Source: Arthonia radiata (taxonomy: Eukaryota > Ascomycota > Arthoniomycetes > Arthoniales > Arthoniaceae). Taken from it: a DNA stretch of 64,000 nt. A program made the position numbers and the translations under genes. The stretch spans positions 2,236,340 through 2,300,339 of the forward strand of contig PSQN01000003.1 of assembly GCA_002989075.1 (NCBI GenBank), read 5' to 3'. The notes below the pieces were generated by a model that was not told the origin of the DNA, did no database searches, and was given only the letters and a program-made list of their open reading frames with translations. Below are positions 33,959 through 45,340 of this stretch, in pieces; positions within the stretch are counted from its first letter, which is position 1; the number at the start of each line of letters is the position of its first letter.

Positions 33959-35566
33959 AGTCATAAGATTTCATACAATGTGAGCCATCTATCAAGTCTG
34001 CAGCGGTAGCAACATTGTCAGTGTTGGTACCCATCAAGCGTAGTCGGGAAACAGGCGGATTCTGGACCGTGGCTGCGAAGGCGAATCCGATACTGCGAGT
34101 GGGAATGTCGCAGTAGTGGGGTTCTGCCTTCGTATCCCTGTCCAGCGTGTAGAAATAAGAAAGTTCCTTGCTAGGGTCAATAGCGGTCAACAGCACCTGA
34201 CCAGCCACGCCAAACGATTCTCTGATGCATAGTCGCTGTGCATATACACTCTTACTCAAAGGTGGACGTTCTACGAAGCTCAACCATGTGAGTTGATCAG
34301 ACTATGCTTTATAGCATAGCATGGACTGGCCTTTCCCGTACAAGATTTTGACGTAGTCGCCGTTGGCGATATGTAACGGGAAGCATTCGAGTCTCGGACA
34401 ATCCAAGGAAAGTTTCGACTGGGGAAACACTCTTCTGCAACGAAGTTGCGCTCGGTCCATATCGTATCCTGCCAGGGACACAATCAATTGGGATTCTTGA
34501 AGCGTCAGGTTGATGATCGTAAAGTCGTCCGCTTGTGGACGAAGAAGAACGTGGGCTTTGCTTTCAGTCCAGGTCTCCGCGCTGAAAACACTGATCTCGT
34601 ATTGAGACTTGTCTTGACCTGCCGGATCCGTAGTTCCAGACGGTGATACTTAAGTAGGTTAAATCGTGTATGATGTGGACTATCCGCTGATCTCTAGCGT
34701 TTATGAGGGTGTTCAGTGCGTAACGGAATGTTGTGAACCGTAAGATGTTGGACGTCACATGCTGACCATGACATGTTCTGCGAACGTCAGTGAAAAGCTA
34801 AGACAGGCCCATAACAGCAGACGTTTGGCTGAATATAATCTATTATGTTCTTGATTGTGAGAAAGCAACGTATCCATCTTCAGAGATGAAGAAAACGACA
34901 TCCTCTGTTGGTATAGAGGGATTGCACCGAAGATGTATATGCATTGATAAGCTGAATCATCGACCGATTAGGCAGGGACACAAGTGCTACTCGCCCATTG
35001 TATTGAACGTCTGTTTTACGAGATTGTTGCCCAACCCCTGTGATCTGTTTTCCTGGGGGCAAGCCGATCTTGACGGTTGCGTTGCTGACAGGTCGGCCAC
35101 GCCGAAGATTGTGGAATGCTTTAACCCTTTGGAGTAACGGCTCGTCAGTATGTGCGAGAATGCGTGGCTGCAGGACAGAATGCTGCAGATGAGAGTTCGA
35201 CAGGATCTTCTGCCACTTGAGGCATACGCGCTGACATTGGAAAACGGCCGTAAGATCGAGGAAAGACAGGATATGTACGGTCAGCTCAAAGAGAAGATGG
35301 GCAAAAATATCAAGATAGAAAGGAGAAATGGGAAAGCGTGCAAGTAACGCTCTCTTCTCCCATCCATTGAGGCTTGCAATTGAATTAATAAGTTCTTCTG
35401 TCTTCTCTCCGTCCGTTGCAACGCATGGAGAACACCATATTCCGAGCAAAAAGGATAACCACCGTCTTATATGCTCACTGTCTAGCCTGTCATCAGGCAG
35501 GCTTGTGCGACAACATGGTTCACAGGACAGTGTGGGGACGACGAGATCGGAGCTGTTGTGAAACAC
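33959..35566 (-). pseudogene. Decayed F-box paralog
   Basis: This minus-strand region parallels the F-box gene at 32178-33696. It has NGWEKRALLARFPISPF, then an F-box-like ELTVHILSFLDLTAVFQCQR, a segment DVVFFISEDGYVAFSQSRT matching SVAFLTSELATIVSRT of the intact gene, and later stretches such as ERPPLSKSVYAQRL. These blocks lie in different frames. There is no in-frame ATG before the F-box and at least one frame change after INAYTSSVQS that no intron explains. Stops also interrupt the downstream part (after SQSRT and near 34303). Some interruptions could be introns, so the exact count of lesions is uncertain. It is most likely a duplicated gene losing function. Confidence 0.55.
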
Positions 35567-36135
35567 GAAGCAAGATGAGATCTGCAGGGAATTGAGCCAT
35601 CATCATTTGCCTCTTTTGTCACACGCCCACGCTAAGACGCGGGCTAACCCGGATTGCGGGATAGTTGTCAGTCCCCGCAAGAGAGATGGAAGTGCGACTG
35701 CTCGACAGTCCGGAAGACCAACATCCTTACCTCGATCCCCTCCCGTCCACCCTGTCTCTTCCGCATGGCTCGGTACACGGCCCACTTCACCCTCATCATC
35801 CAACGCCCCACCTAGACTCATCCTTCCGCAGCGAGCCTCACCTGTCCAGAACCTCGGCGTTCCTTATTGACGAGAGACTACGTTGGGAGCAGCTCTTCAG
35901 GTCTGATGCGTAGCTCAAGACTGCGCTGCGTTTCGCACAACTGATGAACTTGTCCCCGATCAGTGGCATGGCCGCATATGAAAGAGCCCAGTGTCCCTAG
36001 ATCGCGACCCTGGTATCCGACGAGAACATCCTTGGCTATACCCTCACGACCAAGAGAAGGACCCAGTGAGACTTTGAAGAGTAAGACTTTGAAGAGGAGG
36101 ATAATACCAATATAATCAGGAAGTAAGTGATCGAA
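35567..36135 (+). other. Long upstream region of SFL1
   Basis: About 570 bases precede the SFL1 ATG. A short open frame (35592-35870) is Pro/Ser-rich and has no family resemblance. It may be untranslated leader or an upstream frame. No clear promoter motif was found. Confidence 0.35.
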
Positions 36136-37869
36136 ATGGCTGCAGTTGCGGGATCGCAGGCGCGTGAATTGGACCACGCGCGACCGGAGAGCCCAAATTC
36201 ACCTCAGAGTCCAAGATCAGGGGATGCGATGGACGTGTCTCCCGCCACAACAACTTCGATGCGACCTCCGAATGGCACGCAGATTCTGAAGACCTCACGT
36301 CTCGGTGACACATCCCGGAAATCGTCGACCTCTGCTGCTGCTGGTGTTGCAGCATCAAACCCCAAAGTCGTTCAAAGCGCATTCGTACACAAATTATACA
36401 ACATGTTAGAGGACACGAGCATACAACATCTGATCACATGGTCTTCCTCAAATGAGAGCTTCCTAATGTCACCATCCAGCGAGTTCTCAAAGGTCTTGTC
36501 CGCATACTTCAAACACACTAATGTCTCGTCATTCGTTCGGCAACTCAATATGTACGGCTTTCACAAAGTCAGCGATGTCTTCCACACGGGTTCTTCAGAA
36601 ACACCTTTATGGGAGTTTAAGCATGGCGGTGGCAGCTTCAAGAAGGGCGACTTGGACAGCTTGCGCGATATCAAGCGTCGCGCATCTCGTCACGCCCTGA
36701 TTCACAGAGACTCCTTCTCGGCAGCGTCAAAGCCAGTGGCTCCCCAACAGCCTTCGATCTCTGATGTACCCCCTGACACGACTGAAGCGCGTTTGGGCAT
36801 GCTGGAGCAAAACCTATATGACATGCATAATCGGCTTTCGAGATCGGAGGAGAACGGCGCGATGATGGCGGCAAGATGTCAAGAGCTAACCGATCAGCTT
36901 GCGACGTCGTATCAACACAATCAGGAGCTGTCGGGGCATTTGGCGAGCCTCGTCGAAGATCCTCATCACCCTGTCAGGCGAAGCATTTCTCACATGCAGA
37001 ATGACATCCAACGGCAGCTCGATTCCCTACGGAAGCCTGCAGGTGCGACATCACCCAACAGTCAGCTATACTTGCAAAGGCCATTCGATTCAAGTCCGAC
37101 ATCTCCCCATGCGCAACCTTATGACGACCGACGACGGGCGTCCATTCAGGTGCTTCCATCGCAAGACCACCACAGACCGCTCGCTCCAGCACCTATGCGC
37201 CATGGCTCCATAGGCACCGCGCGATCTTCACCGGGCACTGGACGTTTAGCACCGCCACCTCCGCCTGGCTTCTATCAGCAGGCGTCCCCACCACTGCCAA
37301 ATCAACACTCGCACATTCCGTCTGTGGCTGTAGAACCGCCCTCGTTTCTTCCTCGCCGCCACACATCGGCAGACATACATTCAAATTCGGAATGGCCGCC
37401 AACACAGTCTCAGCACGATATCAGGGAGCAGGCGTTACCAAGTCCATTCGGGGCTCCCTTTTCTAATGGCGGTGCAAGTATGCCACCAATGGGAGGCGGC
37501 GATCGCCAGCTGCAGGAGAGGCTGGCATCGTATTCATTCGGCTCTTCTAATAATGCCAGCTCCGCGTTACCTCCGCCACCACAGCGAGATCGAGGGAGCA
37601 TCTCTCACCAATCCTCTCGAGCGTCTTCTCCACCTCCCGCTCACCTGGCTCCGCCGCAATTTACCGAACCGACTTGGGCCCAGCCCTCGCAGGTGCGCAT
37701 GCCCTTCCGGGATGTGTTCAAGAACAGTGGTCTTTCGAGTCCAATGAGTTCAGAAGCTCCTACGAGGCGAAGCAGTATGGCTAATATACACAATATGCTC
37801 AACCCGGCTGACTCAGGCAATGCCGAGGATGCTGAAGAAGAGCAGAGGAAACGCAAGAGGCGCGGCTAA
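36136..37869 (+). CDS. SFL1: HSF-type transcription factor, Sfl1-like
   Basis: This is a single-exon gene of 577 residues. The heat-shock-factor-type winged-helix DNA-binding domain runs from about residue 78 to 185: FVHKLYNMLEDTSIQHLITW, then FSKVLSAYFKHTNVSSFVRQ and LNMYGFHKVSDVFHTG. The insertion after this motif and the RDIKRRASRHAL end are typical of Sfl1, a repressor and activator of cell-surface and flocculation genes, rather than Hsf1. A short coiled coil follows (LGMLEQNLYDMHNRL). The C-terminal 280 residues are Pro/Ser/Gln-rich and probably disordered. The ATG at 36136 is the first in frame. Confidence 0.9.
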   Translation: MAAVAGSQARELDHARPESPNSPQSPRSGDAMDVSPATTTSMRPPNGTQILKTSRLGDTSRKSSTSAAAGVAASNPKVVQSAFVHKLYNMLEDTSIQHLITWSSSNESFLMSPSSEFSKVLSAYFKHTNVSSFVRQLNMYGFHKVSDVFHTGSSETPLWEFKHGGGSFKKGDLDSLRDIKRRASRHALIHRDSFSAASKPVAPQQPSISDVPPDTTEARLGMLEQNLYDMHNRLSRSEENGAMMAARCQELTDQLATSYQHNQELSGHLASLVEDPHHPVRRSISHMQNDIQRQLDSLRKPAGATSPNSQLYLQRPFDSSPTSPHAQPYDDRRRASIQVLPSQDHHRPLAPAPMRHGSIGTARSSPGTGRLAPPPPPGFYQQASPPLPNQHSHIPSVAVEPPSFLPRRHTSADIHSNSEWPPTQSQHDIREQALPSPFGAPFSNGGASMPPMGGGDRQLQERLASYSFGSSNNASSALPPPPQRDRGSISHQSSRASSPPPAHLAPPQFTEPTWAQPSQVRMPFRDVFKNSGLSSPMSSEAPTRRSSMANIHNMLNPADSGNAEDAEEEQRKRKRRG

Positions 37870-38257
37870 TGTTTATTTGTAGATGATTGAAGAACCTCCA
37901 TATATTATGTGCTATCTCATGTGGGCTAGCAAGGGGTCTATGGATGGAGCGATAGGTTCAGGCAAAGGATCCTGCGAGCATTGGTGTCGGAGGTCACTGT
38001 GATGAGCGATGTGTTGTGCTTCGTAGGGTACTTTGGATATCCCATATGAGGCAACAAATGTCACTTTGATTAGCTGTCTCAGCGTGTACTTTCACCTCAT
38101 GAAGTGGTAGAGACGCCTCAAGTGCGTCGCTCCTTCTTAAGCTTGAACAAACAGCTGCAAAGTTCACTCACGTCTTGAGACCTCTGCATCGTCTCCGATT
38201 TTTGAGAAAGTTCATCGTGCATTACTATTCTCAACATACGTATTCACCACCATTAAA
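37870..38257. other. Intergenic stretch, nothing recognised
   Basis: This lies between SFL1 and the phosphoribosyltransferase gene, both on the plus strand. It holds the presumed terminator of the first and promoter of the second. No specific element is seen. Confidence 0.4.
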
Positions 38258-39256
38258 ATGCCAGAAAAGCTGTACGTGACGTACAATCAGGTACGAGCAC
38301 TCCACAGCTGCAATACTAGTACACAAGAATTCTTCTTAAGCAACATCCTCACACAATCACATCCAATAGGTCCACAAGCTCTGCCAAGCTTCCGCGCAGC
38401 GCATCCTCAATGACTTCCAACCAAATCTCATGATCGCCATTGGCGGCGGGGGCTATGTACCAGCGCGCATTCTGAGGTAGGTAACCGCACATGATGCAAC
38501 GGCCCGGCGGCGCATGCAAGATATTGGCCCACCCCTCTTCACGGCGCAATGAAAGCTGACTGTCCTGCGTGATAGGTCCTTTCTCAAGAGAGAAGGGAAT
38601 CCAAACATTCCCATTCAAGCCATCGGTCTCTCCCTCTACGAAGAATTACCGAGCATCCCCACAGCCAATGGCGCGCGAGATAAGGACATCGAGACTCCGG
38701 GCCACAAGGTCACACGAACACAATGGCTAGACTTGTCGAGCTTAGAGATGAAGAGTCTGATTGGCAAGAACGTGCTTATTGTTGACGAAGTGGATGACAC
38801 ACGAACAACGCTCGAGTATGCTGTTAAGGAGCTGGAGAAGGACGTTGAGGAGGCGCGGAAGCGGCATGGCATAGGTGCAGAGGAAGGCAAGACGACCTTC
38901 AGCATCTTTGTGTTGCACGTAAGTCATTATAAAAGCTGTGGTAGTTCTGGCAATCCAATAACGAATGAGGAGACTGACGAGTGGTACAGAACAAAGACAA
39001 GCAAAAGCGCGGTCACTTCTCGCCAGAGCTGCTGAGGCAGGATAGATACATCGCAGCGGTCACAAGTACGCGTTATCGTTTTCATACGGACACAGTGCCC
39101 TCGGCTGACTTCTTTAGCTCCTGACGTTTGGATCTGCTATCCATGGGAAGCCACGTATGTTGTTCCCATTTGCCATTACTGACCTGTTACTGACCGACCA
39201 TGAGCAGCGACATCGACGAGCACGACAAGCTCGCAAGCACTCAAACTCAGAAGTAG
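38258..39256 (+). CDS. Xanthine/hypoxanthine phosphoribosyltransferase
   Basis: Six exons (38258-38290, 38370-38476, 38576-38918, 38990-39065, 39118-39154, 39208-39256) encode 214 residues. The enzyme salvages purine bases by transferring them to PRPP in the cytosol. The PRPP-binding loop NVLIVDEVDDTRTT is diagnostic of the phosphoribosyltransferase fold, and IAIGGGGYVPARIL is the early strand-loop of the family. The closing PDVWICYPWEATDIDEHDK matches fungal Xpt1/Hpt1 proteins. All six exons join in frame with standard GT-AG borders. Xpt1 and Hpt1 cannot be separated by eye. The next gene's ATG lies only 21 bases after the stop. Confidence 0.9.
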
Positions 39257-39277
39257 CGTTTTGAAGGGAATACCGAG

Positions 39278-39730
39278 ATGGCCAACATGGACATGTGCTT
39301 GCGCTTGATCAACTTCCGCAACAAGCTGACCTGGTGTAAAGTAGGTGCTTCTGCCGCCCCCACGCCACTCGGACGGCACGATGTTCGGAGTACTGCTTCA
39401 AGACCGTCATTCGCTGCCAGTTGATCATGTCCACTTCTCTTGTTGACTTTTTTACAGAACCAGGAGCTCATACAAGCCTATTTCCAGAGGGCAGAGATGC
39501 ACAAAGTCCGCGCGCACCACTATGCCAACCTCATTCGCGTTGCTGGCTTTCATAAATACTGCGAAGCAAAGCAGTACTGCAGTATTTGTGAGGCTTGTTG
39601 GGAATTTGACACTGAAGATAACGCCCACTTCGAGTTTGTGCGCTCCAAGCTTTACGGTGGTCATCAGCCTATTCTTTTGCGTGGGAGAGGTGGATCCTAT
39701 GACCCGGACACAGGCGAAGTCCTTCCATAA
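39278..39730 (+). CDS. Unknown small Cys-containing protein
   Basis: This two-exon gene (39278-39340 and 39458-39730) encodes 111 residues. The 117-base intron has a GTAGGT donor and a pyrimidine-rich TTTTTTACAG acceptor. The protein starts MANMDMCLRLINFRNKLTW and contains a Cys cluster, YCSICEACWEFD, that could bind a metal, then a Gly-rich end. I do not recognise a family. The start sits 21 bases downstream of the phosphoribosyltransferase stop, so it either shares a transcript with that gene or is part of its 3' region. Confidence 0.5.
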
Positions 39731-39976
39731 TGAATTGAATGGGTCTTGTGAGCTCGACGAAAGCATGAGCGGCTCTTGAAGAACATGATACTGTCTCATA
39801 TCGCCATCGTTGACATTGATTTCTCCTTGCGTCTTTTATCCACGTGACTCCGCGTTTTAACGCGTTGGATTCCCCCCCGCTTTGACCTCATTTCGGCTAC
39901 GTAGCTTCATTCGTCCGCATTCGTTTCATCCTATTCAAGCTCACGCTTGCTGCACAGGTCCATCTGATGCAGCATA

Positions 39977-40529
39977 ATGGCGGCCGCTCAAGCGAAACCG
40001 AATCAGCAAGCGCAACCTGCCCAGAACCAAAAACCGAGAGAAGCAGCACAGCCCGCCCCTCCGCCCGAACAATGGGATGAAGAGCGCCTGAATAAGGCCC
40101 TAGAGACCGTGGACAGGCTGCAAGAACAGGTAAGCCCTTCCAAGTCTCTGCGCATCCCCTCTGAATGCCCAAGAGTAATCTAAAATACCCCTCCTGGCGC
40201 ACGACAACTAACAAAGCCAGATCACGACCCTCCGCCTCCTCCCGCCGAAACTCCTCCGCGCGCTCTCCTCAATCCCACCTCAGTCTCAGTCTCCCATCTA
40301 CACGGGCCTGCCGTCCCCGCCGGACTCGCCTCCGCTGCATGGGAATCACAACGTAGATCCAGGGAGCCCGGAGGCGGTGTATGCGCGGTTCGAGGAGTTT
40401 GCGAATGCGATGGGCAGGACGGTCAAGGAGATGAGGGAGAGTTGGGGGAGTGAGGATGTGAAGAGGTTGCGGGAGTATGTGGATGGGCGCGGGAGGGTGG
40501 AGGAGGGGTGGGATTTGGCTGTTAGGTAA
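39977..40529 (+). CDS. Unknown small protein
   Basis: This two-exon gene (39977-40129 and 40221-40529) encodes 153 residues. The intron has a GTAAGC donor and a CTAAC branch site close to its AG. The N-terminus is Ala/Gln/Pro-rich, followed by a helix, DEERLNKALETVDRLQEQIT. The middle is Pro/Ser-rich and the end is a charged helix (YARFEEFANAMGRTVKEMRE). No family is assigned. One ACGCGT motif (39860-39865) lies 112 bases upstream, which alone is weak evidence for cell-cycle control. Confidence 0.6.
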
Positions 40530-41360
40530 TTAGTTTGGTGGGTGTTGGAATATTGAGAGATGATGAAGGCGGTCTGGGGTGAAAGAACGACGACGTATGC
40601 ATCCGCGACTCTGGGGCTTAATGGTAGTGGTGAGACTGATGGAGGGTGGGACGTTCTCGCTTATGAGTCATGAGGATACGAGTCACGAGAACAATGATCG
40701 GGATGTGAGATAGGTAGGTTCCGTCACGGCGATATCAGGATAAAGAAAGATACTGGAGGCTTCAAAAAGAAGACAAACCCTATGAACACCTTCCATTATT
40801 TCAAAGCTGATTGGCTACCTCAAGCACGCCCAGGAGCCCTGATCGTCACCCACCCCTATTCCAGAAACGACCCCGAGACTCGAACATGCACCGACTGTAG
40901 TAGCGAACAACCAAGCAAAAAGGCAGGTACAGCCGACATCACAGCCAAAAACACAAAAACATACACCAGCGGGTGTTCCCGAGTCCTCACGGACCTCAGT
41001 ACTGACCCGCCCCTCAGTGGCTTAAGTACGGCGGATCTGACGGGATGCCCTGCTGTCCACTCGGTATGGGCGTATGTGAAAGACAAGCGTGAATACACAA
41101 AATATAACTAAGTGTTCTTTTGAGTGGACTTTTAGGGTCGGCACTGAAATTGCGGCATGCTCGCCTCAATCTCACTGGCGAACGAGTTTCTCACGTCATC
41201 AAGAGTCGAATAGGCACTTGATATGGTACACATGGCAGAATACCACCGCGCGGCCAAGCTGCATTACAACGCTAATACATTGAGCGCCTGACCTATCTCA
41301 CTACATGTAGGGACCTGGGGTCGCTTAACATAGCCGCAGCCTGACAACTTCAAGCCCACC
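40530..41360. other. Intergenic stretch, nothing recognised
   Basis: About 830 bases. Short frames on both strands (for example around 40782-41111) lack coding features. No repeats are obvious. Confidence 0.4.
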
Positions 41361-41926
41361 ATGCATAAGAGACACCTGTATTCTCGAATGATCCACCTCG
41401 TTACCGCCGCTTCGAAGCGTCCTCCAGAAAACCTGACCAACGACTACGAGAGAGATGCTAAATATGTCAAAGTCCGCGACATCGAATACCAAGGCCGCAA
41501 AATCGGTCTGTTTCGCCAAACCGGAAAACACGCGATCAGTACGATTGCGAACTTCATGCCCAACGCGGCTCTTAAAACCCGATTCTCCCACCTGCATATC
41601 CAAGGAAGAGAGAATGAAGTTGTAATACTCACGCCGGAGGAGCATAAAGCCATCAATGAGGAAGGGACCGAAGGCATATGCATAGGCCTATCTGACACGT
41701 TGCCACCAGAGATTGAGGAGTTTGAGCAGCAGTATCGAGAGGAGGTCGAGGCTGTGATTATCCAGTAAGTGCTATGCTTTCAGACTACATGTGTTGGGCT
41801 ATATTGATGTGTCGCAGGACCTTAACACCCACTCACGTACTGGTGAAGCTGTGCTACTATACAGCGCAAGAGGGTGAGGCGGTCCAAAAGGAGGCGACTG
41901 CACTTGTCCGCATCGACATCGAGTGA
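41361..41926 (+). CDS. Unknown small protein, local family member A
   Basis: This two-exon gene (41361-41764 and 41818-41926) encodes 170 residues, with a GTAAGT donor and GCAG acceptor. It shares a layout with the gene at 42875-43391. Common features are a GRKIGLF block, LPPEIEEFEQQYREEVEAVI just before a conserved intron, and a short second exon starting near VLVKL and ending in an acidic VRIDIE. No known domain. Conservation of the splice position in both copies supports the model over the unspliced frame, which would stop at the donor. Confidence 0.6.
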
Positions 41927-42155
41927 ATCGGATGATGGCGATTTCTGGACAATGAGCGCGCGATTTTCGGTGTCAAACGTTCATTGGGAAGCATCGTCTC
42001 CCGTACAGACGCAGTGCTCGATGGAAATGCTTTGAGTAACCTGCAGAAATAATGGCTGCGACCGGAAGGTTAACTCCAGACTCGATAGCGTCTACAAACA
42101 ATCGTGCGTCCGTTCAGCACTCAACTAACCTTTCGGGCGGATGTTTGGTTGAAGC
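41927..42155. other. Intergenic spacer in the small-paralog cluster
   Basis: No gene is seen. It separates member A from a fragment that resembles the same family. Confidence 0.35.
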
Positions 42156-42515
42156 GTGAAACACTCGCCTCGGTCTTACAAGCGAGCAGCAACTCACGTA
42201 ATCCAGAACCGAACGGACATATACTCCAGCTTATTGAAATCGTCTAATAAACTAGACGAACAGGTGTCCTTCAACTACGAAGCTGTCATTATCCGGTCGG
42301 CCCGCATGCCAGAGAGTATATACCAAGCGCTCGGATTACCTTGCTACACAAAACGACCTACAAGCATCGAACACATCCACAGCTCTACCAATCCCCACAA
42401 AATCATAAGCAAGAGCCGAGCTGAGCTAGCGGAACCCTTACGAAAGACATCATTTACCTCGTGGCGTGCTTTTGGAGCTTGCAAACAAGGTCTTTGTTGT
42501 ATCAAGGACGTATAG
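42156..42515 (+). pseudogene. Probable remnant of the local small-protein family
   Basis: The frame contains VSFNYEAVIIRSA, which resembles the EVEAVII block at the end of exon 1 in member A, but the upstream GRKI block and the LPPE motif are missing. The frame has no convincing continuation. It may be a broken copy between the two intact members. The resemblance is short and could be chance. Confidence 0.25.
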
Positions 42516-42874
42516 TTTTGCTGTTAGTCCGCCGCGACTTTTGTGCCCCAGCCTTGGGTCGCCTCGAAACAGGCCATCCGAGTTTTCGGCCCCAAACCTC
42601 ATATTTCCGAAGCGATGCGGAGTATTATGAAACGCAGCCCCCAGGTGCTTACACGTGGTAAGCGGCTACGTGGCGAGAAACGTACGGCCCCAAAAGAATT
42701 CGCTGGTCCCATGCTCGTTCTGGCAGAGCATAAAGAGGTTGATTGTACATCGCAGGATGTGACTCGGATAGGACGGATCACCATTAAATTGGCTCGTTGC
42801 ATAGTTACGTAGTAGGCGTGCAGGTCTTCCTGATTCAGTCGTAGACTTCTTCCAAAAGGCACCTCGCCCCCGTT

Positions 42875-43391
42875 ATGACTTCTTCGCCTATCGAGCAGTT
42901 TGCTGAACCCTTTTCGAAGGAAAGCGTTGACTTCAAAGCGGAAGGTAAGAAGATCATGGACGTGGAAATGGGCGGAGGGAGAAAAATCGACGTGTTTTAT
43001 CATCGCGATCACGATAAACATCCGATCCTGAAGGAGCTTAAGCATTGGCCTGATCAACTGTGGAGCAAGTTTGACGATCTCAATCGGCGCAAACACCAAA
43101 ATAAAGTCTTGAGTGTTGACAAACATAAACAGAGGATTTCAGAGAGGCACGTCACAGAAATCTGTGAGAAGCTGCCAACGAATCTCCCGCCGAAGCTGAA
43201 GGCTATAGAAAAGGAGGGCAATGAAGTGGAAGCCGTCATGGTAGTGTAGGTACCTGGCCTTGCGGTTCTTTCGGCGGCGCTGAACTGCCTCTAGCAAGAT
43301 CGCAAAATACGGGATAGATCTCCTCGCCGCTGCAAAGTCAAGGAAGACAGATGAAGTGACACCCTATCCACTGCAGGTCAACATCAATTGA
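42875..43391 (+). CDS. Unknown small protein, local family member B
   Basis: This two-exon gene (42875-43245 and 43295-43391) encodes 155 residues, with a GTAGGT donor and CTAG acceptor in phase 2. Relative to member A it keeps the GRKIDVF block, the ISERHV segment (seen again in the broken copy at 45807), LPPKLKAIEKEGNEVEAVMV before the intron, and a VKIAKYGIDLL second exon. The protein is highly charged with no signal peptide or membrane segment. The function is unknown. Confidence 0.6.
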
Positions 43392-44098
43392 GACCGAGAT
43401 CATGATCAGACTTGTACATGAGAAGGTGCGAAGATTCGTAAGGACTCTCAGCCAAGCGGCTTCGGTCCTCTCTGGACAACTCAGGTCCTTTGTTATTGGA
43501 GTGCAGATCTCCGATGGTGCTCTAGTCAGTTTTCTTGACGCGACCTCGCGCCATGGACATCGACACAGATTTGCGACAGAGTACGTCAATACACAATACT
43601 CAAATTTGGCCAACGTGTGCGCCACTCCAATGCAGTCATTCATGGTGGCCGAGATCTTCGCTACCGCTGGGCTAGCATTCGGACAGCCAAGTGGGCTATT
43701 TTGACAGTATGCCTGAAACTCATGGAATCGACATACCTTGACCTTAGGCACTAGTACTTGTGCTGGACTGATAACACCAATACGAAAACAGAACAACAAT
43801 GAGCACAGCAACCACACGCGTTATCGCCAAGCGCCGATATAAAACCTTCACCTTCTGGCGCTGCCACCAAACAGGTAGTCAAACGCGGTTTGCCACTGCG
43901 CGTGTTCGCTAGAAGTGCCCCTCTCAAACAGTCACTTGCAAGTAGCGCTCTTCGTTTGCATGACGAAAACTACTTAATGCCTCTTCCTCCTTCTGTTCCC
44001 TATCTTCTCTTTTACTCACATTCTCCCACACCAGCACATCTCACATCCATCCCACCAATTCTTCCAACAGCTTCCAAATAAATTGATCGACGAACACC
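43392..44098. other. Intergenic stretch, nothing recognised
   Basis: Overlapping open frames on both strands (43338-43817 minus and 43402-43704 plus) lack an ATG start or family resemblance. The 100 bases before 44099 are pyrimidine-rich, as expected of a fungal promoter and leader. Confidence 0.4.
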
Positions 44099-44803
44099 AT
44101 GTCGGTCCTCGTGGTCAAGCCAGTTCCGCTACCGGCTCTCCACGAGGCTTACAATACCTTACCCGACTTCTTCACAGCTCTCCCTCTCTTCACCGACAAA
44201 GTCGACGAGCTCATCCGCGGACCCATCCGACAGGTCTTCCTCGACCACAAAGTCGCGGAGAAATATGGTCTGTGCTTCAACCACAAGCACTTCGACATCG
44301 TCGCCTCCGAGCGCCTGGTCGAGCACGGCCCCTCAACCTCACCGTGGTCAGTCGGAACATCTCAGGACTTCGTCGCCGAGCTGCCCGGCGGGACAGGCTG
44401 GGTGAAGCCGCGTTCGTACCGCCTCGTCGAAGGTGGCCACGCCGTACCCTACGAGTTCGCCTACACAGCTAAGGCGCCTGACACGAAGGTGTCTGCTGAA
44501 GATACAGCGTTCTTCCACGTCCTCGCCAACCTTCTCAAGAAGCACGACTTGCTCGACCTCCTTGGCGTCCGCGACCTCTCGACTCGCGACGAAGAGCTCA
44601 CGCTCGAGGTCACGCAGGGCCGCAACAACGTCCTGATTCATCCCGGCAACTGGCCGGAGGCGCAGAAGGCCACGACGCTGTGGACGTTCCGTGAGGTGGC
44701 TGTTGACGAAGATGGGATCTACAATGCTGGATCATGCCGTGCGCTTGTTTGCAACAAGGGGAATAAAAATCACGGCCATGGTTGGGTGGACGCCTTCGCC
44801 TGA
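44099..44803 (+). CDS. Unknown protein, 234 residues
   Basis: This is a single-exon gene with a good start context (CACCATGTC) and strongly coding-like codon use. The sequence includes FLDHKVAEKYGLCFNHKHFD, a middle block PGGTGWVKPRSYRLVEGGHA, a helix FFHVLANLLKKHDLLDLLGV and a C-terminal GNKNHGHGWVDAFA. No known domain is recognised. It lies within the small-paralog cluster but does not resemble that family. Confidence 0.72.
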   Translation: MSVLVVKPVPLPALHEAYNTLPDFFTALPLFTDKVDELIRGPIRQVFLDHKVAEKYGLCFNHKHFDIVASERLVEHGPSTSPWSVGTSQDFVAELPGGTGWVKPRSYRLVEGGHAVPYEFAYTAKAPDTKVSAEDTAFFHVLANLLKKHDLLDLLGVRDLSTRDEELTLEVTQGRNNVLIHPGNWPEAQKATTLWTFREVAVDEDGIYNAGSCRALVCNKGNKNHGHGWVDAFA

Positions 44804-45089
44804 AGACAGTGCGGATACGATACAGCACGCGAGTAGAGAGCTTGCGTAGATTGGCCTCGATGGATATGCGTCAGGATCCATCCGAGATGTACTTGCTTGA
44901 CGAATGAAAACGACTCATGAACTCACCTTCGCTACACGACTCTTTGTCCCTGGCCTCTCGTCTAGACTCACTTGCCTATAACTGTCATCTCTACCCGTTC
45001 ACCTGCCATCCTTTTCTACAAAAGCGTGGCTTTCAATGTTGCCTCTTGTACACGAAAAGGGGGTCAGGTGCATTGACATTCGTTTGCCG

Positions 45090-45340
45090 CAGGCGATCGA
45101 GCACGAGGAGAGCGAGGAGAAGAGGGCGGAGTAGGTGGAGATAGAGTGAGTGTTTTCTCTGCTGAGAACTAGGGCAATGCAGGGAGGGCGATCGTGGGCG
45201 TGTTGATTGTTGTGTGGACTGTGCTAATGGCGCAGTAGTGGCGTCAATGACAAGGACGTGATTGTGCGACTGAGGCGTGGAGGCGGTGGCAAAGAGAAGG
45301 TAGTTGTGAGAAAGGCTCTGAGACTGAGCATTGTAGCGGG
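45090..45340 (+). pseudogene. Possible second remnant of the local small-protein family
   Basis: A short stretch reads AIEHEESEEKRAE, then a stop, then VEIE before a GTGAGT donor. This recalls KAIEKEGNEVEAVM at the end of exon 1 of member B. After a possible acceptor near 45240 the frame reads GVNDKDVIVRLRRG, loosely like the second exon of the family. The evidence is thin. Confidence 0.2.

Noticed and set aside
43338-43817. A 159-codon minus-strand frame rich in Cys
   Set aside because: It has no ATG at its start, overlaps the end of family member B and has no recognisable motif.
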